Translations under genes and position numbers: made by a program | In this document: one piece after another, positions 4,883 through 5,173 of the stretch | Layout of the letters: the number at the start of each line of letters is the position of its first letter | How positions within the stretch are numbered: the first letter of the stretch is position 1 | DNA from: Bacillota bacterium | GTDB taxonomy: Bacteria; Bacillota; Dehalobacteriia; UBA4068 | DNA: 5,173 bases | Assembly (NCBI GenBank): GCA_030528765.1 | Contig: JAUMYD010000136.1 | Span: forward strand, 1-5,173 | Direction of reading: 5' to 3' | The notes under the pieces: model-generated | Database searches by the model: none | What the model saw: the letters and a program-made list of their open reading frames with translations, nothing else | Told to the model about the DNA's origin: nothing

Positions 4883-5173
4883 TTATGCTGATACAGTCAA
4901 CTGGCGGATATTCTTCCCGGAACGAAAGGATTTCCGATAAGTCTCCCGGCATTTCCTGTATTTTTCAAATAAAAGCTGTACCTCCTGCTCATTGCTGTAG
5001 ACCTTCCAGCAGCCGGAGCACTTGCAGTTTTTGCCGCCGTTTTCTATGAAGCCGCAAACATCCCCCAGGGGGTAGCCCAGAAAAAGGCCGATCTCATGCG
5101 GGAACTCCCGACTTTCCAGAAAACGGCTCCGCAGCATAGCCAGGGCTTTTCCGGGAGAAAGCTGCTTGTATCC
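4883..5173 (-). CDS. DUF3793 family protein, C-terminal 96 residues (5' truncated)
   Basis: The frame is open to the window edge, so the start lies outside; a Met at 5137 is internal. The visible part carries the core signature of DUF3793: FPHEIGLFLGYPLGDVCGFI (24-43), then ENGGKNCKCSGCWKVY (44-59), then a helical FEKYRKCRETY (69-79) and a short tail with SGKNIRQLTV. Recognition is from memory of the family. Its biochemical function is unknown. Five cysteines are visible (40, 50, 52, 55, 75), with a C-x-C-x2-C cluster at 50-55 that could bind a metal or Fe-S centre; this is inference. DUF3793 genes commonly sit beside flavodoxin genes in Clostridia, as here, which suggests a redox or iron-related role. 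No signal peptide or membrane segment is visible in this part. Confidence 0.88.
   Translation of the reverse strand, partial: GYKQLSPGKALAMLRSRFLESREFPHEIGLFLGYPLGDVCGFIENGGKNCKCSGCWKVYSNEQEVQLLFEKYRKCRETYRKSFRSGKNIRQLTVSA

Overview
The window reads as chromosomal DNA from an anaerobic, endospore-forming member of the Bacillota, most likely class Clostridia. The evidence is a forespore sigma factor (sigma-G), the sporulation signalling protein SpoIIR, an RqcH/NFACT ribosome quality-control protein, a short-chain clostridial-type flavodoxin and a DUF3793 protein, a family seen mainly in gut and rumen Clostridia. Base composition is moderate in GC and looks uniform across the genes. I see no insertion sequence, phage gene, tRNA, rRNA or CRISPR array. 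Genus cannot be fixed by eye.

Layout. 2-649 (+): C-terminal part of rqcH, cut by the window edge. 656-694: an intrinsic terminator shared with the convergent spoIIR. 2109 down to 687 (-): sigG followed by spoIIR, overlapping by 8 bases in one transcription unit. 2110-2386: a 277-base divergent intergenic region. It carries a sigma-F-type promoter facing sigG, a sigma-A extended -10 promoter facing typA, and a long structured typA leader. 2387-4219 (+): typA (bipA), starting with TTG. 4220-4426: an intergenic region with a long bidirectional terminator hairpin. 5173 down to 4427 (-): the end of a DUF3793 gene followed by a flavodoxin gene, probably one operon.

How the genes fit together. SpoIIR is the forespore-secreted signal that switches on pro-sigma-E processing in the mother cell. 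SigG is the late forespore sigma factor. Both are sigma-F-controlled in Bacillus subtilis. Here one convincing sigma-F promoter appears to drive both genes, so the intercellular signal and the next sigma factor would be made from one message. TypA and RqcH are housekeeping translation factors. The flavodoxin/DUF3793 pair belongs to anaerobic redox metabolism.

Most of the content is recognisable. The parts least explained by known families are the sigG-spoIIR arrangement with its nested start/stop junction, and the typA leader with competing hairpins and a duplicated Shine-Dalgarno segment.
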